A program made the translations under genes and the position numbers. From contig NZ_VFPO01000001.1 in NCBI RefSeq assembly GCF_006716765.1, forward strand, positions 3,162,001-3,226,000: a stretch of 64,000 nucleotides of DNA, in the 5' to 3' direction. Below are positions 17,215-28,482 of this stretch, one piece after another. Numbering within the stretch: the stretch's first letter is position 1; each line of letters opens with the position of its first letter. Source of the stretch: Actinomadura hallensis. Lineage in GTDB: Bacteria > Actinomycetota > Actinomycetes > Streptosporangiales > Streptosporangiaceae. Under the pieces are notes generated by a model. The model was given only the letters and a program-made list of their open reading frames with translations, made no database searches and had not been told where the DNA came from.

Positions 17215-18078
17215 ATGACGGACAACGCGCAGAACATCAATGGGCAGAACTCCGCGGAGAGCGGGCTCGTCCTCGTCGTGGGCGGCACCGGGAAGACCGG
17301 GCGGCGCGTCGTGGAACGGCTCGAGGCCGTGGACGTCCCCGTCCGGGTGGGGTCGCGGTCGGCCTCACCGGCGTTCCACTGGGAGGACGAGACGACCTGG
17401 GAACCCGTCCTGCGGGGCGTCGACAAGGTCTACCTCACCTACTACCCCGACCTGGCGGCCCCCGGCGCGACCGCCGCGATCCGCGCGTTCACGGGGGCCG
17501 CGCGGGACGCCGGTGTGCACCACGTGGTGCTGCTGTCCGGGCGCGGCGAGGACGAGGCGCAGGAGTGCGAGCGCATCGTCCAGGCGTCCGGGCTGGAGTG
17601 GACGGTGGTGCGGTCGAGCTGGTTCGCGCAGAACTTCAGCGAGGACTACCTGCTCGAACCGGTCCTGGCCGGCGAGGTCGCCCTCCCGTCCGGCGACGTG
17701 CCCGAGCCGTTCGCGGACGCCGACGACGTCGCGGACGTGGCGGTCGCGGCGCTCACCCGCCCGGGCCACACCGGCCGGGTGTACGAGGTGACGGGCCCCC
17801 GCGCCCTCACCATGGCCGAGGCCGTCGCCGAGATCGGCCGCGCGGCGGGACGGGACGTCGCCTTCGTCCCGGTCGCCGTGGACGACTACGCCGCCGTCCT
17901 CAAGGAACAGGGCGTGGAGGGGGAGCTGATCGAGTTCCTGACGTACCTGTTCTCGACCGTGCTGGACGGCCGCAACTCCCGGCCGGCCGACGGCGTGCGG
18001 CGGGCGCTCGGCCGGGAGCCGCGGGACTTCGCCGAGTACGCGCGGCGGACCGCGGCGACCGGCGTCTGGAACGGCTGA
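17215..18078 (+). CDS. NmrA-like NAD(P)-binding oxidoreductase
   Basis: A 287-residue atypical short-chain dehydrogenase with the Rossmann motif VVGGTGKTGRRV at about 20-31. It lacks a clear YxxxK catalytic pair, as is usual for the NmrA/NAD(P)H-binding group that senses redox cofactors or reduces quinones. GGAGG precedes the ATG. It is divergent from the AraC regulator, which is presumably its activator, and is followed by a DUF1772 membrane protein on the same strand. Confidence 0.88.
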   Translation: MTDNAQNINGQNSAESGLVLVVGGTGKTGRRVVERLEAVDVPVRVGSRSASPAFHWEDETTWEPVLRGVDKVYLTYYPDLAAPGATAAIRAFTGAARDAGVHHVVLLSGRGEDEAQECERIVQASGLEWTVVRSSWFAQNFSEDYLLEPVLAGEVALPSGDVPEPFADADDVADVAVAALTRPGHTGRVYEVTGPRALTMAEAVAEIGRAAGRDVAFVPVAVDDYAAVLKEQGVEGELIEFLTYLFSTVLDGRNSRPADGVRRALGREPRDFAEYARRTAATGVWNG

Positions 18079-18117
18079 CGCGGCGCCTCAGGGGAGGCCC
18101 GGGGAAGGAGAGAGACG

Positions 18118-18615
18118 ATGACCTCCGCGCTCGCGGCCGCCGCGGTGGCCCTCGCGATCATCACCGCGGCCGGCATGGCCGGATCGTTCTTCGTGTTCTC
18201 GGCGGGCGTGATGCCCGGCCTGGACGCGGCGCGCCCGGCGGCGGCGATCGAGACGATGCAGAGCATCAACCGCCGGATCCAGAACCCGGTCTTCATCGCG
18301 GTGTTCCTGCTGCCGCCGGTCCTCTCGGCGGCGGCGGGCGCCCTGCTGCTCGCCGCGGGCGAGGGCGCCGCGGCCGCCCTGTTCCTCGCGGCCGGCGGCG
18401 TCTACCTCGTGGGCGGGCTCGTCCCGAGCTTCGCGGTCAACATCCCGATGAACGACGCGCTCGACCGCACGGCCGTCCCCGCGGACGCGCCGGACGCCGC
18501 GGACGCCTGGTCGCGCTACTCCGGCCGCTGGACCGCCTGGAACACGGTCCGCGCGGTGGCGAGCTGGGCGAGCCTGCTCGCGATGAGCCTCGGCCTCTAC
18601 CTGTGGGGCGGGTAG
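18118..18615 (+). CDS. DUF1772 (anthrone-oxygenase-like) membrane protein
   Basis: A 165-residue protein with four predicted transmembrane helices and the conserved internal NRRIQNPVF and VNIPMNDALD motifs of DUF1772. Some family members are anthrone oxygenases in polyketide clusters; others are of unknown function. It follows the NmrA gene by 39 bases with a GGAGAG ribosome site, so the two form a small operon, a pairing common in actinomycetes. Confidence 0.85.
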   Translation: MTSALAAAAVALAIITAAGMAGSFFVFSAGVMPGLDAARPAAAIETMQSINRRIQNPVFIAVFLLPPVLSAAAGALLLAAGEGAAAALFLAAGGVYLVGGLVPSFAVNIPMNDALDRTAVPADAPDAADAWSRYSGRWTAWNTVRAVASWASLLAMSLGLYLWGG

Positions 18616-18657
18616 CCCGCGCCTTCCCCCGGCGCCCTTCCCAGGCGGCGCAAGGCA

Positions 18658-18663
18658 TACGAT
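18658..18663 (+). promoter_or_regulatory. -10 box of a leaderless phosphoesterase transcript
   Basis: TACGAT ends seven bases before the ATG at 18671, placing the transcription start at the initiation codon. No ribosome site is present, which fits a leaderless message. Confidence 0.45.
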
Positions 18664-18670
18664 CGTCCAG

Positions 18671-19507
18671 ATGAACGGTGTCTACGCGATCAGCGACCTG
18701 CACGTCGGATTCCCGGAGAACCGCGCGTTCGTCGAGGGCCTGCGGCCGGAGAGCCCCGGCGACTGGCTCATCGTCGCGGGCGACGTCGCCGAGCACGTCT
18801 CCGACGTGGAGTGGACGCTGCGCACGCTGAGCGAAAGCTACGGCACCGTGATCTGGACCCCCGGCAACCACGAGCTGTGGACGGTCAAGGACGATCCGGT
18901 GCGGCTGCGCGGCGAGGCCCGCTACCGCAGGCTCGTCGACATGTGCCGCGGCCTGGGCGTCCTCACCCCGGAGGACCCCTACCCCGTGTGGGACGGCGAG
19001 GGCGGGCCCGTCACGATCGCGCCGCTGTTCATCCTGTACGACTACACGTTCCGGCCGGACGGCGCCTCCACCAAGGAGGAGGCCCTCGCGATCGCGCACG
19101 AGTCGGGGGTCGTGTGCACCGACGAGGTGTTCCTGCACCCGGACCCGCATCCCACGCGCGACGCCTGGTGCGACGCCCGCGTCGCCTACACCGAGAAACG
19201 CCTCGCCGCGCTCGAGCCGGGGACGCGGACCGTCCTGGTCAACCACTGGCCGCTCGTCCGCGAACCCACCCGCGTCCTGTGGTACCCGGAGTTCGCGCAG
19301 TGGTGCGGCACCGAGCGCACCGCCGACTGGCACGGCCGGTTCGGCGCGGTGTCCGTCGTGTACGGGCACCTGCACATCCCCCGCACGATCTGGACCGGGG
19401 ACGTCCCGCACATCGAGGTGTCGGTCGGCTACCCCCGCGAGTGGCGCAGGCACGGCGACGCGCCCCGCGGCCCCCGCCGCATCCTGCCCGTCCCGGAGAC
19501 GGACTGA
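18671..19507 (+). CDS. metallophosphoesterase (calcineurin-like)
   Basis: A 278-residue binuclear-metal phosphoesterase. The metal motifs are in order: SDLHVG (about 8-13), GDVAEH, GNHELW and the C-terminal VNHWPL and GHLHIP. It would hydrolyse a phosphoester in the cytosol; the substrate is unknown. In many actinomycetes the homologue is paired with a 4'-phosphopantetheinyl transferase, which is not present here. The start ATG has no ribosome site but a -10 box is correctly placed for a leaderless mRNA. Confidence 0.88.
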   Translation: MNGVYAISDLHVGFPENRAFVEGLRPESPGDWLIVAGDVAEHVSDVEWTLRTLSESYGTVIWTPGNHELWTVKDDPVRLRGEARYRRLVDMCRGLGVLTPEDPYPVWDGEGGPVTIAPLFILYDYTFRPDGASTKEEALAIAHESGVVCTDEVFLHPDPHPTRDAWCDARVAYTEKRLAALEPGTRTVLVNHWPLVREPTRVLWYPEFAQWCGTERTADWHGRFGAVSVVYGHLHIPRTIWTGDVPHIEVSVGYPREWRRHGDAPRGPRRILPVPETD

Positions 19508-19556
19508 CCGGGCGCGCCCGGCCGGCCCCGCCGGGCCGGTCGCGCCCGCCCCCGGC

Positions 19557-20174
19557 CTAGCGCGGTGCGGCCGCGGCGCCGGGGATCATGCCCGCGGCGG
19601 CCAGGGACAGCAGCCGGTCCGCCGCCTCCGGGTCCCGCTCGGTGACCGTCGCGATCCCGCCCGCGAGCCGGAGCACGTCGCCGAGCGCGGTGCCCGGCGG
19701 CACGGCCCCGGACTCCCCGGCGCGGTCGAACAGCACCGCGGCGGCCTCGCGCAGCGGCCGCGACGCCTCCCCGCGTTCGCCGCCCAGCGACACCACGGCG
19801 GCGGCCGCCATCCCGGGGAACGCCGTGATCCCCGAGACGAACGCGCGCAGCCACTCCAGCAGGGCGTCGCCGGGGGAGGGGGACTCCGCCAGCTCCCGCG
19901 CCCGCTCGGCGAGCTCGCCGTAGGCGTCGGCGAGCAGCGCCTCCAGGAGGTCCTGCCGCGTCGGGAAGTGGCGGTACAGCGTCCCGATGCCGACGCCGGC
20001 GAGCCGCGCGACGCCCTCCAGGGACGCCCCGGCCCCGTCGCGCTGGAACATCTCACGCGCGGCGGCGATCAGCCGGGCGCGGTTGCGGCGCACGTCGGCG
20101 CGCACCGTCCGGACGGGCGCGTTCGGCGAGTCGTCGCTGGTCACCTCGATCGTCGGTCCTTCCCGGCGGGTCAA
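19557..20174 (-). CDS. TetR-family transcriptional regulator
   Basis: A 205-residue repressor with an N-terminal helix-turn-helix (SLEGVARLAGVGIGTLYRHF, about 53-72) and a variable C-terminal ligand domain. A further ligand-domain region is poorly conserved, so the effector is unknown. No obvious target lies divergent from it; thiC is upstream on the same strand and separated by a strong hairpin. Confidence 0.85.
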   Translation of the reverse strand: MTRREGPTIEVTSDDSPNAPVRTVRADVRRNRARLIAAAREMFQRDGAGASLEGVARLAGVGIGTLYRHFPTRQDLLEALLADAYGELAERARELAESPSPGDALLEWLRAFVSGITAFPGMAAAAVVSLGGERGEASRPLREAAAVLFDRAGESGAVPPGTALGDVLRLAGGIATVTERDPEAADRLLSLAAAGMIPGAAAAPR

Positions 20175-20297
20175 CGGGCCTGCGGCGATTCGGGGGGATC
20201 CGCGGCTTTGGAACGGTCCCTTGATGGTAGCCGCGCCGACCGGGTGGCCTCGCCGGGGGCTCCCGAGGGCTGCCGGGGGGACGCCGGGAAGGGGGGC

Positions 20298-20330
20298 GGA
20301 GACCCGCCGCGGGAGCCGCGGCGGGTCTCC
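20298..20330 (-). terminator. thiC terminator hairpin
   Basis: A perfect 15-bp stem (20298-20312 with 20316-20330) and a three-base loop lie 44 bases past the thiC stop. It also insulates the tetR gene downstream. Confidence 0.75.
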
Positions 20331-20373
20331 GGGCAGGGGCGGCGCCGGGGCGCGGGCGCCGCCCGTCAGCCGC

Positions 20374-22247
<1,874 letters not shown>

Positions 22248-22362
22248 CCCCCGACGCTAACCCGACGCACCCCGGTTGCCGCAACCGGCGTCCGTCGGGT
22301 AGAACGCGGGCGGGCGCGCGGGCCGGGGAGCGGGCCGGGAGCAGGGCGGGGAGAATGGGGGC

Positions 22363-22776
22363 ATGCCGGACGACTTCACCGTGACGGCGGTCGGGCGCGT
22401 CGAGTCCCCGCTGACCGACCGGGCGTCCGCGCCCAAGCAGGGCCAGGAGGGGGCGCCCGAGGCGTGGCTGGTGTTCGAGCCGGCCGTGCTGCCCGCGCTC
22501 GAGGGGCTGGAGCCGGGCGACCGGGTGTTCGTCCTGACCTGGCTCCACCTGTCGCCGCGCGACGTCCTGCGCGTCCATCCCCGCGACGACCCCTCCGTGG
22601 CGATGCGCGGCGTGTTCGCCACCCGCTCGCCCGACCGCCCGAACCCGATCGGGCTGCACCCGGTCGAGATCCTGGAGGTCGACGGGAACCGGGTCCGCGT
22701 GCGGGACCTGGAGGCGCTGGACGGGACCCCGATCCTGGACGTCAAACCCGTCCTGACCTGTGCCCCGCCCACCTGA
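22363..22776 (+). CDS. trmO: tRNA (N6-threonylcarbamoyl-A37) methyltransferase TrmO
   Basis: A 137-residue SAM-dependent enzyme of the TsaA/TrmO family, a beta-barrel methyltransferase that methylates t6A37 of certain tRNAs. The signature stretch RSPDRPNPIGLH (about 88-99) is intact, as are the N-terminal GRVESP and KQG motifs. Length is normal for the short form. It stands alone between thiC and an unrelated membrane protein. Confidence 0.9.
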   Translation: MPDDFTVTAVGRVESPLTDRASAPKQGQEGAPEAWLVFEPAVLPALEGLEPGDRVFVLTWLHLSPRDVLRVHPRDDPSVAMRGVFATRSPDRPNPIGLHPVEILEVDGNRVRVRDLEALDGTPILDVKPVLTCAPPT

Positions 22777-22796
22777 CGGCCCGCCCACCGGACGGT

Positions 22797-23813
22797 TCAG
22801 CGGCGGTCCGCGCGGCGGGCCGCGAGCGGCAGGGCCAGGGCCAGCGCGCGGAGCGGCTCGGGGGCGGACGGGGAGCGGACGAGCCGCCTCCCGCCGCCGT
22901 CCTTGTGCTGGAGCGACGCCGACTCACGGGCGTCCACGCCGGTGACGACATGGCGGTCGCCGGTCCGGCGGGTGGTGCCGAGCAGCGTCCCGTCGGGGGT
23001 GTGGAACGACGGCTCCTGCGCCCCCCGGAGTTCGCCGACGGGACTGCCGTCGGGGCGGTACACGCGCACACGCGCGGACCAGGGCCGCCCCTTCCGGAAG
23101 ACCAGCAGCGTGCGCGCGTGGGGGTCGCGCAGCACGACCGTGCGCCCGCCGGGCAGGGGTCTGCCGCAGGCCAGGGCGAGGAGCGCGCCGCTGTGCTCGT
23201 CGCGGTGGACTCCGTCGTCGTCCACCAGGATGTGGTCGGCCCTGAGAAGCGCGTCCCGCGGCGGGCGGCCGACCTCCCGGCCTTCGGCGTCCACGACGCG
23301 CCAGGGCGCGCCGAGGGTCCCGGTGACGGCGGCGCGGACGGGTCCGGCCCAGCCCTCCGGGAGCGAGCTCTCCCGGAACAGGGCGGCCGCGCGGCCCTCG
23401 GTTCTCGCGACCGCGGCGGCGTCCGGCGCGGCCCCGGGGTCGTACCACAGCGTCAGGACGGGGTCGGCGACGGGCCAGGTGATCCCGACCGCGTCCACGG
23501 CGTCGGCCGGGACGCGCGCCTCCCTCCCGGCCCGGCGGAGCGTGACGCCGTCCCCGCCGATCGTCGCGATGAGGCGGTTCCGGTGGATCAGGAGGCCCCA
23601 GGCGGCCGCGGCCAGGGCGACGAGGACGGCGCCGCCGCCGCAGAGGGCGATGGCCGTCCGGGCCCGCTCCGGGTCCCACGCCCGGGGGCCGGACACGACG
23701 GACAGCGAGACGGCCAGCCCGGCCGTCAGGGCGGCCAGGCAGACGCGGAGCGGCCACCGGTAGGCCTTCCGGCCAAGGGTGATCGTGAGCGCCGGCGGGG
23801 AGACGGACACCAT
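22797..23813 (-). CDS. membrane-anchored protein with tubby/LURP-one-like C-terminus
   Basis: A 338-residue protein I do not recognise with certainty. It has two transmembrane segments (about 22-42 and 55-75), then a soluble part. Residues about 170-290 contain strand-turn patterns (WRVVDAEGREVG, VYRPDGSPVGEL, FHTPDGTLLG) like those of LURP-one/phospholipid-scramblase-type tubby barrels; this resemblance is by eye. AAGGGG precedes the ATG, and a minus-strand -10 TATAGT lies at 23845-23840. No operon partner. Function unknown. Confidence 0.7.
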   Translation of the reverse strand: MVSVSPPALTITLGRKAYRWPLRVCLAALTAGLAVSLSVVSGPRAWDPERARTAIALCGGGAVLVALAAAAWGLLIHRNRLIATIGGDGVTLRRAGREARVPADAVDAVGITWPVADPVLTLWYDPGAAPDAAAVARTEGRAAALFRESSLPEGWAGPVRAAVTGTLGAPWRVVDAEGREVGRPPRDALLRADHILVDDDGVHRDEHSGALLALACGRPLPGGRTVVLRDPHARTLLVFRKGRPWSARVRVYRPDGSPVGELRGAQEPSFHTPDGTLLGTTRRTGDRHVVTGVDARESASLQHKDGGGRRLVRSPSAPEPLRALALALPLAARRADRR

Positions 23814-23961
23814 TCGCCCTTCGTGACGGGGTGCGGAGAACTATAAACGGCGGCGGGGCCCCGCGGGGGTCCGCGCGTGTTCCCGCCAGACGTCATCGGG
23901 GGCTTTCACAACCCTTACCGGTAGGGTCAGGATCAAGGGACCAGGGGAGGCGAGCGCGTCG

Positions 23962-24690
23962 GTGAGCACACAGCAGGAAGCCCCGCAGGACCGTGTCCTC
24001 ACGGTGCCGAACACGCTGAGCCTCGCCCGGCTCGTGGGCGTCCCGCTGTTCCTCTGGCTGGTGCTGGCCGAGGCCGACTGGTGGGCGCTCGGCGTGCTGG
24101 TGTTCGCGGGCCTGTCCGACTGGCTGGACGGGAAACTGGCCCGCGTCCTGAACCAGACCAGCAGGCTCGGCGCGGTCCTCGACCCGGCGGCCGACCGGCT
24201 CTACATCCTGGCGACGCTGGTCGGGCTGACGATCCGCGACATCATCCCGCTGTGGCTGGTCGCGGTGCTGGTGGCCCGCGAGCTCGCGATCGTGCCGATC
24301 GCCCCGATCGTCCGGCGCCTCGGGTACGGCGGGACGCTCCCGGTGCACTTCATCGGCAAGACGGGGACGCTCTGCCTGCTGTACGCGTTCCCGCTGCTGC
24401 TGCTCGGCGACCACGACGGCGCCGTCGCGTCCGCGGCGAAGGTCATCGGCTGGTCGTTCGCGATCTGGGGCACGGGCCTGTACTGGTGGGCCGCCGCCCT
24501 GTACTGGGAGCAGACGCGGCAGCTGGTGGTGGCGGCCCGCGGTTCGTCCGCGGCCGGGCCGGCCTCAGGCGCCGGGCAGGGAGAGGAACCCGGACAGGCC
24601 GGAGAGTCCGGACGGGACGGACCGGGCCGCCCGGGCCCGCCCGCGGATCCGCCCTCCGGCGACCAGAAGGGAGCTGAGACCCCCCGATGA
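23962..24690 (+). CDS. CDP-alcohol phosphatidyltransferase (PgsA-like)
   Basis: A 242-residue membrane enzyme that transfers a phosphatidyl group from CDP-diacylglycerol to an alcohol such as glycerol 3-phosphate. The family motif is complete: Asp53, Asp56-Gly57, Ala60-Arg61, Gly70, Asp74 and Asp78. Five to six transmembrane helices, then a Gly/Pro-rich tail of about 50 residues. GTG start with GGGGAGG upstream. Its stop overlaps the next ATG (ATGA), so it is translationally coupled to the nucleotidyltransferase gene. The position matches pgsA2 at the head of the conserved actinobacterial cluster. Confidence 0.87.
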   Translation: MSTQQEAPQDRVLTVPNTLSLARLVGVPLFLWLVLAEADWWALGVLVFAGLSDWLDGKLARVLNQTSRLGAVLDPAADRLYILATLVGLTIRDIIPLWLVAVLVARELAIVPIAPIVRRLGYGGTLPVHFIGKTGTLCLLYAFPLLLLGDHDGAVASAAKVIGWSFAIWGTGLYWWAAALYWEQTRQLVVAARGSSAAGPASGAGQGEEPGQAGESGRDGPGRPGPPADPPSGDQKGAETPR

Positions 24691-27185
24691 AGGCCGTCGT
24701 GATGGCGGGCGGCGAGGGGACGCGGCTGCGTCCGATGACCGCCAACCAGCCCAAGCCGCTGCTGCCTCTCGTCAACCGGCCGATCATGGAGCACGTGCTG
24801 CGGCTGCTGAAACGGCACGGGTTCAGCGAGACCGTCGTCACCGTCCAGTTCCTCGCCGCGCTGATCCGCAACTACTTCGGCGACGGCGGGGAGCTCGGGA
24901 TGTCCCTGAGCTACGCGACCGAGGAGGTCCCCCTCGGCACCGCCGGCAGCGTCAAGAACGCCGAGGAGGCGCTGCGCGACGACCGGTTCCTCGTCATCTC
25001 CGGGGACGCCCTCACCGACATCGACCTGACCGACATGGTCCGGTTCCACGAGGAGAACGGCGCCCTGGTCACCATCGGGCTCAAGCGCGTCCCGAACCCG
25101 CTGGAGTTCGGGATCATCATCGTGGACGACGACGGCCGCGTGCAGCGCTTCCTGGAGAAGCCCACGTGGGGGCAGGTGTTCTCCGACACCGTCAACACCG
25201 GGATCTACGTGATGGAGCCGGAGGTCCTGGAGCACGTCGCGGCGGGCGAGCCGGTCGACTGGTCCGGGGACGTGTTCCCCGAGCTGCTGGCCCGGGGCGC
25301 CCCGCTGTACGGGTACGTCGCCGACTGCTACTGGGAGGACGTCGGCACCCACGAGAGCTACCTGAAGGCGCAGGCCGACATGCTGTCCGGCGCGGTCGGC
25401 GTCGAGCTGGACGGGTTCGAGGTCTCGCCCGGCGTCTGGGTCGCCGAGGGCGCCGAGGTCGACTCGGAGGCCGTCCTGAAAGGGCCCCTGTACATCGGCG
25501 ACTACGCCAAGGTCGAGGCGGGCGTCGAGCTGCGCGAGTACACCGTCCTCGGCAGCAACGTCGTGGTGAAGGAGGGGGCCTTCCTGCACCGCGCCGTCGT
25601 CCACGACAACGTGTTCGTCGCGCCCTCCACGAACCTGCGCGGCTGCGTGGTCGGCAAGAACACCGACATCATGGCCGGCGCCCGCGTCGAGGAGGGCGCG
25701 GTCATCGGCGACGAGTGCGTGATCGAGGCGGAGGCGTACGTCTCCAGCGGCGTGAAGGTCTACCCGTTCAAGACGATCGAGGCCGGCGCGGTCGTCAACA
25801 CCAGCGTGATCTGGGAGTCGCGCGGGCAGCGCAACCTCTTCGGCCCGCGCGGCGTGTCCGGGCTGGTCAACGTGGAGATCACGCCGGAGCTGGCGGTGCG
25901 GCTCGCCAGCGCCTACGCCACGACGCTGAAGAAGGGCACCACGGTCGTCACCGGCCGCGACGTGTCCCGCGCGGCCCGCACGCTCAAGCGCGCGGTGAAC
26001 AGCGCGCTGACCGCCGGGGCGATCAACGTCCGCGACCTGGAGGCCGTCCCGCTGACGGTCGCGCGGTTCGAGACCGGGCGCGAGGACAGCGCGGGCGGCG
26101 TCTACATCCGCACCACGCTCGGCGACCCGCAGGGCGTCGACATCCTGTTCCTCGACCCGGACGGCGCCGACCTGTCGCAGGCCGCGCAGCGCAAGCTGGA
26201 GCGCGTCTTCGGGCGGCAGGAGTACCGCCGCGCGTTCCCCGGCGAGATCGCGGAGCTGACCTACCCGCCCCGCGTCGTCGAGACCTACACCCGCGAGCTG
26301 CTGCGGCGCGTCGACATCCGCGGGGTGCGCGAGGCGGAGCTGAAGATCGTCCTGGACTGCGCGGGCGGCGTCGCGTCGCTCGTGCTGCCCAGCCTGCTCG
26401 GCAAGGTCGGGGTGGAGGTCCTCACCCGCAACGCGGGGCTGGACGAGGCCAACCCGACCGAGACCCTCGCCGAGCGGATGCGCGACCTGGAGCGGCTCGG
26501 CGAGCTGGTGTCGTCGTCGCGGGCCGCGTTCGGCGTCCGCTTCGACCCGGTGGGGGAGCGGATCTCCCTGGTGGACGAGAACGGCGAGCTGGTCGGCGAC
26601 GACCGGGCCCTGCTGGTGATGCTCGACCTGGTCGCGGCCGAGCGGCGCGGCGGCAGGGTCGCGCTGCCGGTGACGACGACGCGGGTCGCCGAGCAGGTGT
26701 GCCGGTTCCACGGCGTCCAGGTGGAGTGGACCTCCACGTCCCAGGACGTGCTGACCAAGGCCGCCGCGCAACCCGGCGTGATCTTCGCGGGGGACGGGCG
26801 GGGCGGGTTCCTGATGCCCGAGTTCAGCGGCACGGTCGACGGGATCGCGGCGTTCGTCCGGCTGGTCGGCCTGGTGGCCCGGACGCGGCTGACGCTGTCG
26901 CAGATCGACCGCCGCATCCCGGAGGCGCACCTGCTGCGCCGCTCGGTCCCCACCCCGTGGGCGGCCAAGGGCAGCGTGATGCGGCACGTCGTGGAGGCCG
27001 CCGGGGGCCGCACGATCGACACCACCGACGGCGTCCGCGTGGCCGAGGGCGACGGCCGCTGGGTCCTCGTCCTGCCCGACCCCTCCGAGCCGGTCACCAA
27101 CCTGTGGGCCGAGGGGCCGGACGCGGACGCCGCCCAGGCGCTCCTGGAGGAGTGGGCGGCGGTCGTCGAGCGCGCCGGCTCCTGA
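24687..27185 (+). CDS. sugar-1-P nucleotidyltransferase fused to a degenerate phosphomannomutase
   Basis: An 832-residue three-part protein: NTP-transferase (1-235; GGEGTRLRPMT at 8-18), left-handed beta-helix (about 250-370) and a phosphomannomutase-like region (about 375-830). In actinomycetes it is annotated as mannose-1-phosphate guanylyltransferase. The mutase part lacks a normal phosphoserine loop (about 469-480 reads AGGVYIRTTLGDPQ instead of TASHNP-type). Its metal loop is altered too (about 699-708, FAGDGRGGFL instead of DGDGDR). So transferase activity is credible and mutase activity doubtful. Coupled to the upstream phosphatidyltransferase, suggesting a glycolipid or envelope role. 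Confidence 0.85.
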   Translation: MKAVVMAGGEGTRLRPMTANQPKPLLPLVNRPIMEHVLRLLKRHGFSETVVTVQFLAALIRNYFGDGGELGMSLSYATEEVPLGTAGSVKNAEEALRDDRFLVISGDALTDIDLTDMVRFHEENGALVTIGLKRVPNPLEFGIIIVDDDGRVQRFLEKPTWGQVFSDTVNTGIYVMEPEVLEHVAAGEPVDWSGDVFPELLARGAPLYGYVADCYWEDVGTHESYLKAQADMLSGAVGVELDGFEVSPGVWVAEGAEVDSEAVLKGPLYIGDYAKVEAGVELREYTVLGSNVVVKEGAFLHRAVVHDNVFVAPSTNLRGCVVGKNTDIMAGARVEEGAVIGDECVIEAEAYVSSGVKVYPFKTIEAGAVVNTSVIWESRGQRNLFGPRGVSGLVNVEITPELAVRLASAYATTLKKGTTVVTGRDVSRAARTLKRAVNSALTAGAINVRDLEAVPLTVARFETGREDSAGGVYIRTTLGDPQGVDILFLDPDGADLSQAAQRKLERVFGRQEYRRAFPGEIAELTYPPRVVETYTRELLRRVDIRGVREAELKIVLDCAGGVASLVLPSLLGKVGVEVLTRNAGLDEANPTETLAERMRDLERLGELVSSSRAAFGVRFDPVGERISLVDENGELVGDDRALLVMLDLVAAERRGGRVALPVTTTRVAEQVCRFHGVQVEWTSTSQDVLTKAAAQPGVIFAGDGRGGFLMPEFSGTVDGIAAFVRLVGLVARTRLTLSQIDRRIPEAHLLRRSVPTPWAAKGSVMRHVVEAAGGRTIDTTDGVRVAEGDGRWVLVLPDPSEPVTNLWAEGPDADAAQALLEEWAAVVERAGS

Positions 27186-27186
27186 C

Positions 27187-27215
27187 CCCGCCGCGGGTGA
27201 TCCCGGCCGCGGGGC
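27187..27215 (+). terminator. imperfect terminator hairpin after the transferase gene
   Basis: CCCCGC pairs with GCGGGG at the base, followed by an interrupted inner stem around a TGAT loop. It sits between the transferase stop and the convergent aminotransferase remnant. Confidence 0.45.
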
Positions 27216-27221
27216 CCGCCG

Positions 27222-28482
27222 TCAGTCGACGGCGGCGTCCTCGGGCGATCCGGCGGCGATCGCGGCGAGGACGCCGAGGGCCTCGCCGAGGAGGTCCGGC
27301 GGCGGGGACGCCAGCCCGACGCGGACGGCGCGGGGCGCCGACCCCGGCCCGGCGGCGAAGGCCGCGCCGGGCGTGACCGCGATGCCGCGCCGCGCCGCCG
27401 CCGCCACGAACGTCTCGGCCCGCCACCGGGACGGCAGCTCCCACCAGAGGAAGTACGAGCACGCGCCGGCCCGCGCCGCGGCCCCGGGGAGGCGCTCGGC
27501 GGCGATCCGCATGCGCGCGGACGCGTCCGCGCGCTTGGCGCGGGCCACCGCCTCGGCCGTGCCCGCGGCGATCCAGCCGGCCGCGGCCTCCAGCGCGAAC
27601 GCCTGGGGCCCCCAGCCGCCGGCGCGCAGGGCGGAGGCGACGCGGCCGGCCAGCGCCGCGGGCGGCACCGCGAACCCGACGCTCAGGCCGGGGGCGAGGC
27701 GCTTGGACAGGCTGTCGACGACGACCGTGCGCTCGGGGGCGTGCGCCGCCAGCGGGGCCGGGGCGTCCTCCAGGAGGAACGCCCAGACGCGGTCCTCCAC
27801 GGCGTGGAGGTCCAGGTGTTCGAGCGCGGCGGCCAGCTCCGCGCGGCGCTCCGGGGGGCATCGTCGTTCCGCACGGGTTGTGCAGCGTCGGCTGGAGGTA
27901 GACGGCGGAGAGCGGGGCGCTGCGGTGGGCGCGGGCCAGGGCCCGCGGGCTCAGGCCGTCCTCGTCGGCCTCGACGGGGACGAGCGCGACGCCCAGCCGT
28001 GCCGCGACGCCCCTGACGACCGGGTAGGTGAGGGGCTCGACCGCGAGCCGCCCGCCCGGCGGCACGAGCGCCGACACGACGGCGGCGACGGCCTGCCGCC
28101 CGTTCCCGGCGAACAGCACGCCGGACGGGGCGGGCCGCCACCCGGGCGCGGCCAGCAGCGCGGCCGCCGCCTCCCGCGCGGCGGGCGTCCCGGTGACGCG
28201 GGCGGCGCCGAGCGCGGCGCCGAGGACGTCGGGGCGCAGCAGGCGCTCCATCCCGGCCGCCAGGAGCTCGCTCTGCCCGGGCACGGAGGGGACGCTGAGC
28301 TCCAGGTCGATCCGCGCCCCGTTCGGCTCCCCGAGGGCCGGGCCGGGCGTCCGCCCGGCGGCGCGGACGAAGGTGCCGCGCCCCACCTCGCCGACCACGA
28401 GGCCGCGCGCGGCCAGCTCCCGGTACACGCGGCTCGCCGTCGAGGCGGCGATGCCGTGCCGGCGGGCCGTCGCGGACGGTGA
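27222..28482 (-). pseudogene. broken MocR-type (GntR + aminotransferase) regulator
   Basis: Two frames together encode a MocR/PdxR-like protein. The upstream part reads TARRHGIAASTASRVYRELAARGLV (end of a GntR winged helix) and the first half of a PLP aminotransferase fold. The downstream part (27222-27800) holds the PLP lysine in VVDSLSKRLAPG and the C-terminal domain. They are joined by a +1 shift at a run of six G (27853-27858); removing one base restores MPPERRAELAAALEHLD-like sequence. The first 40 or so residues of the DNA-binding domain are also missing, because the gene stops abruptly at the LysE start. Almost certainly non-functional unless the frameshift is a sequencing error and the truncation tolerated. 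Confidence 0.8.
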
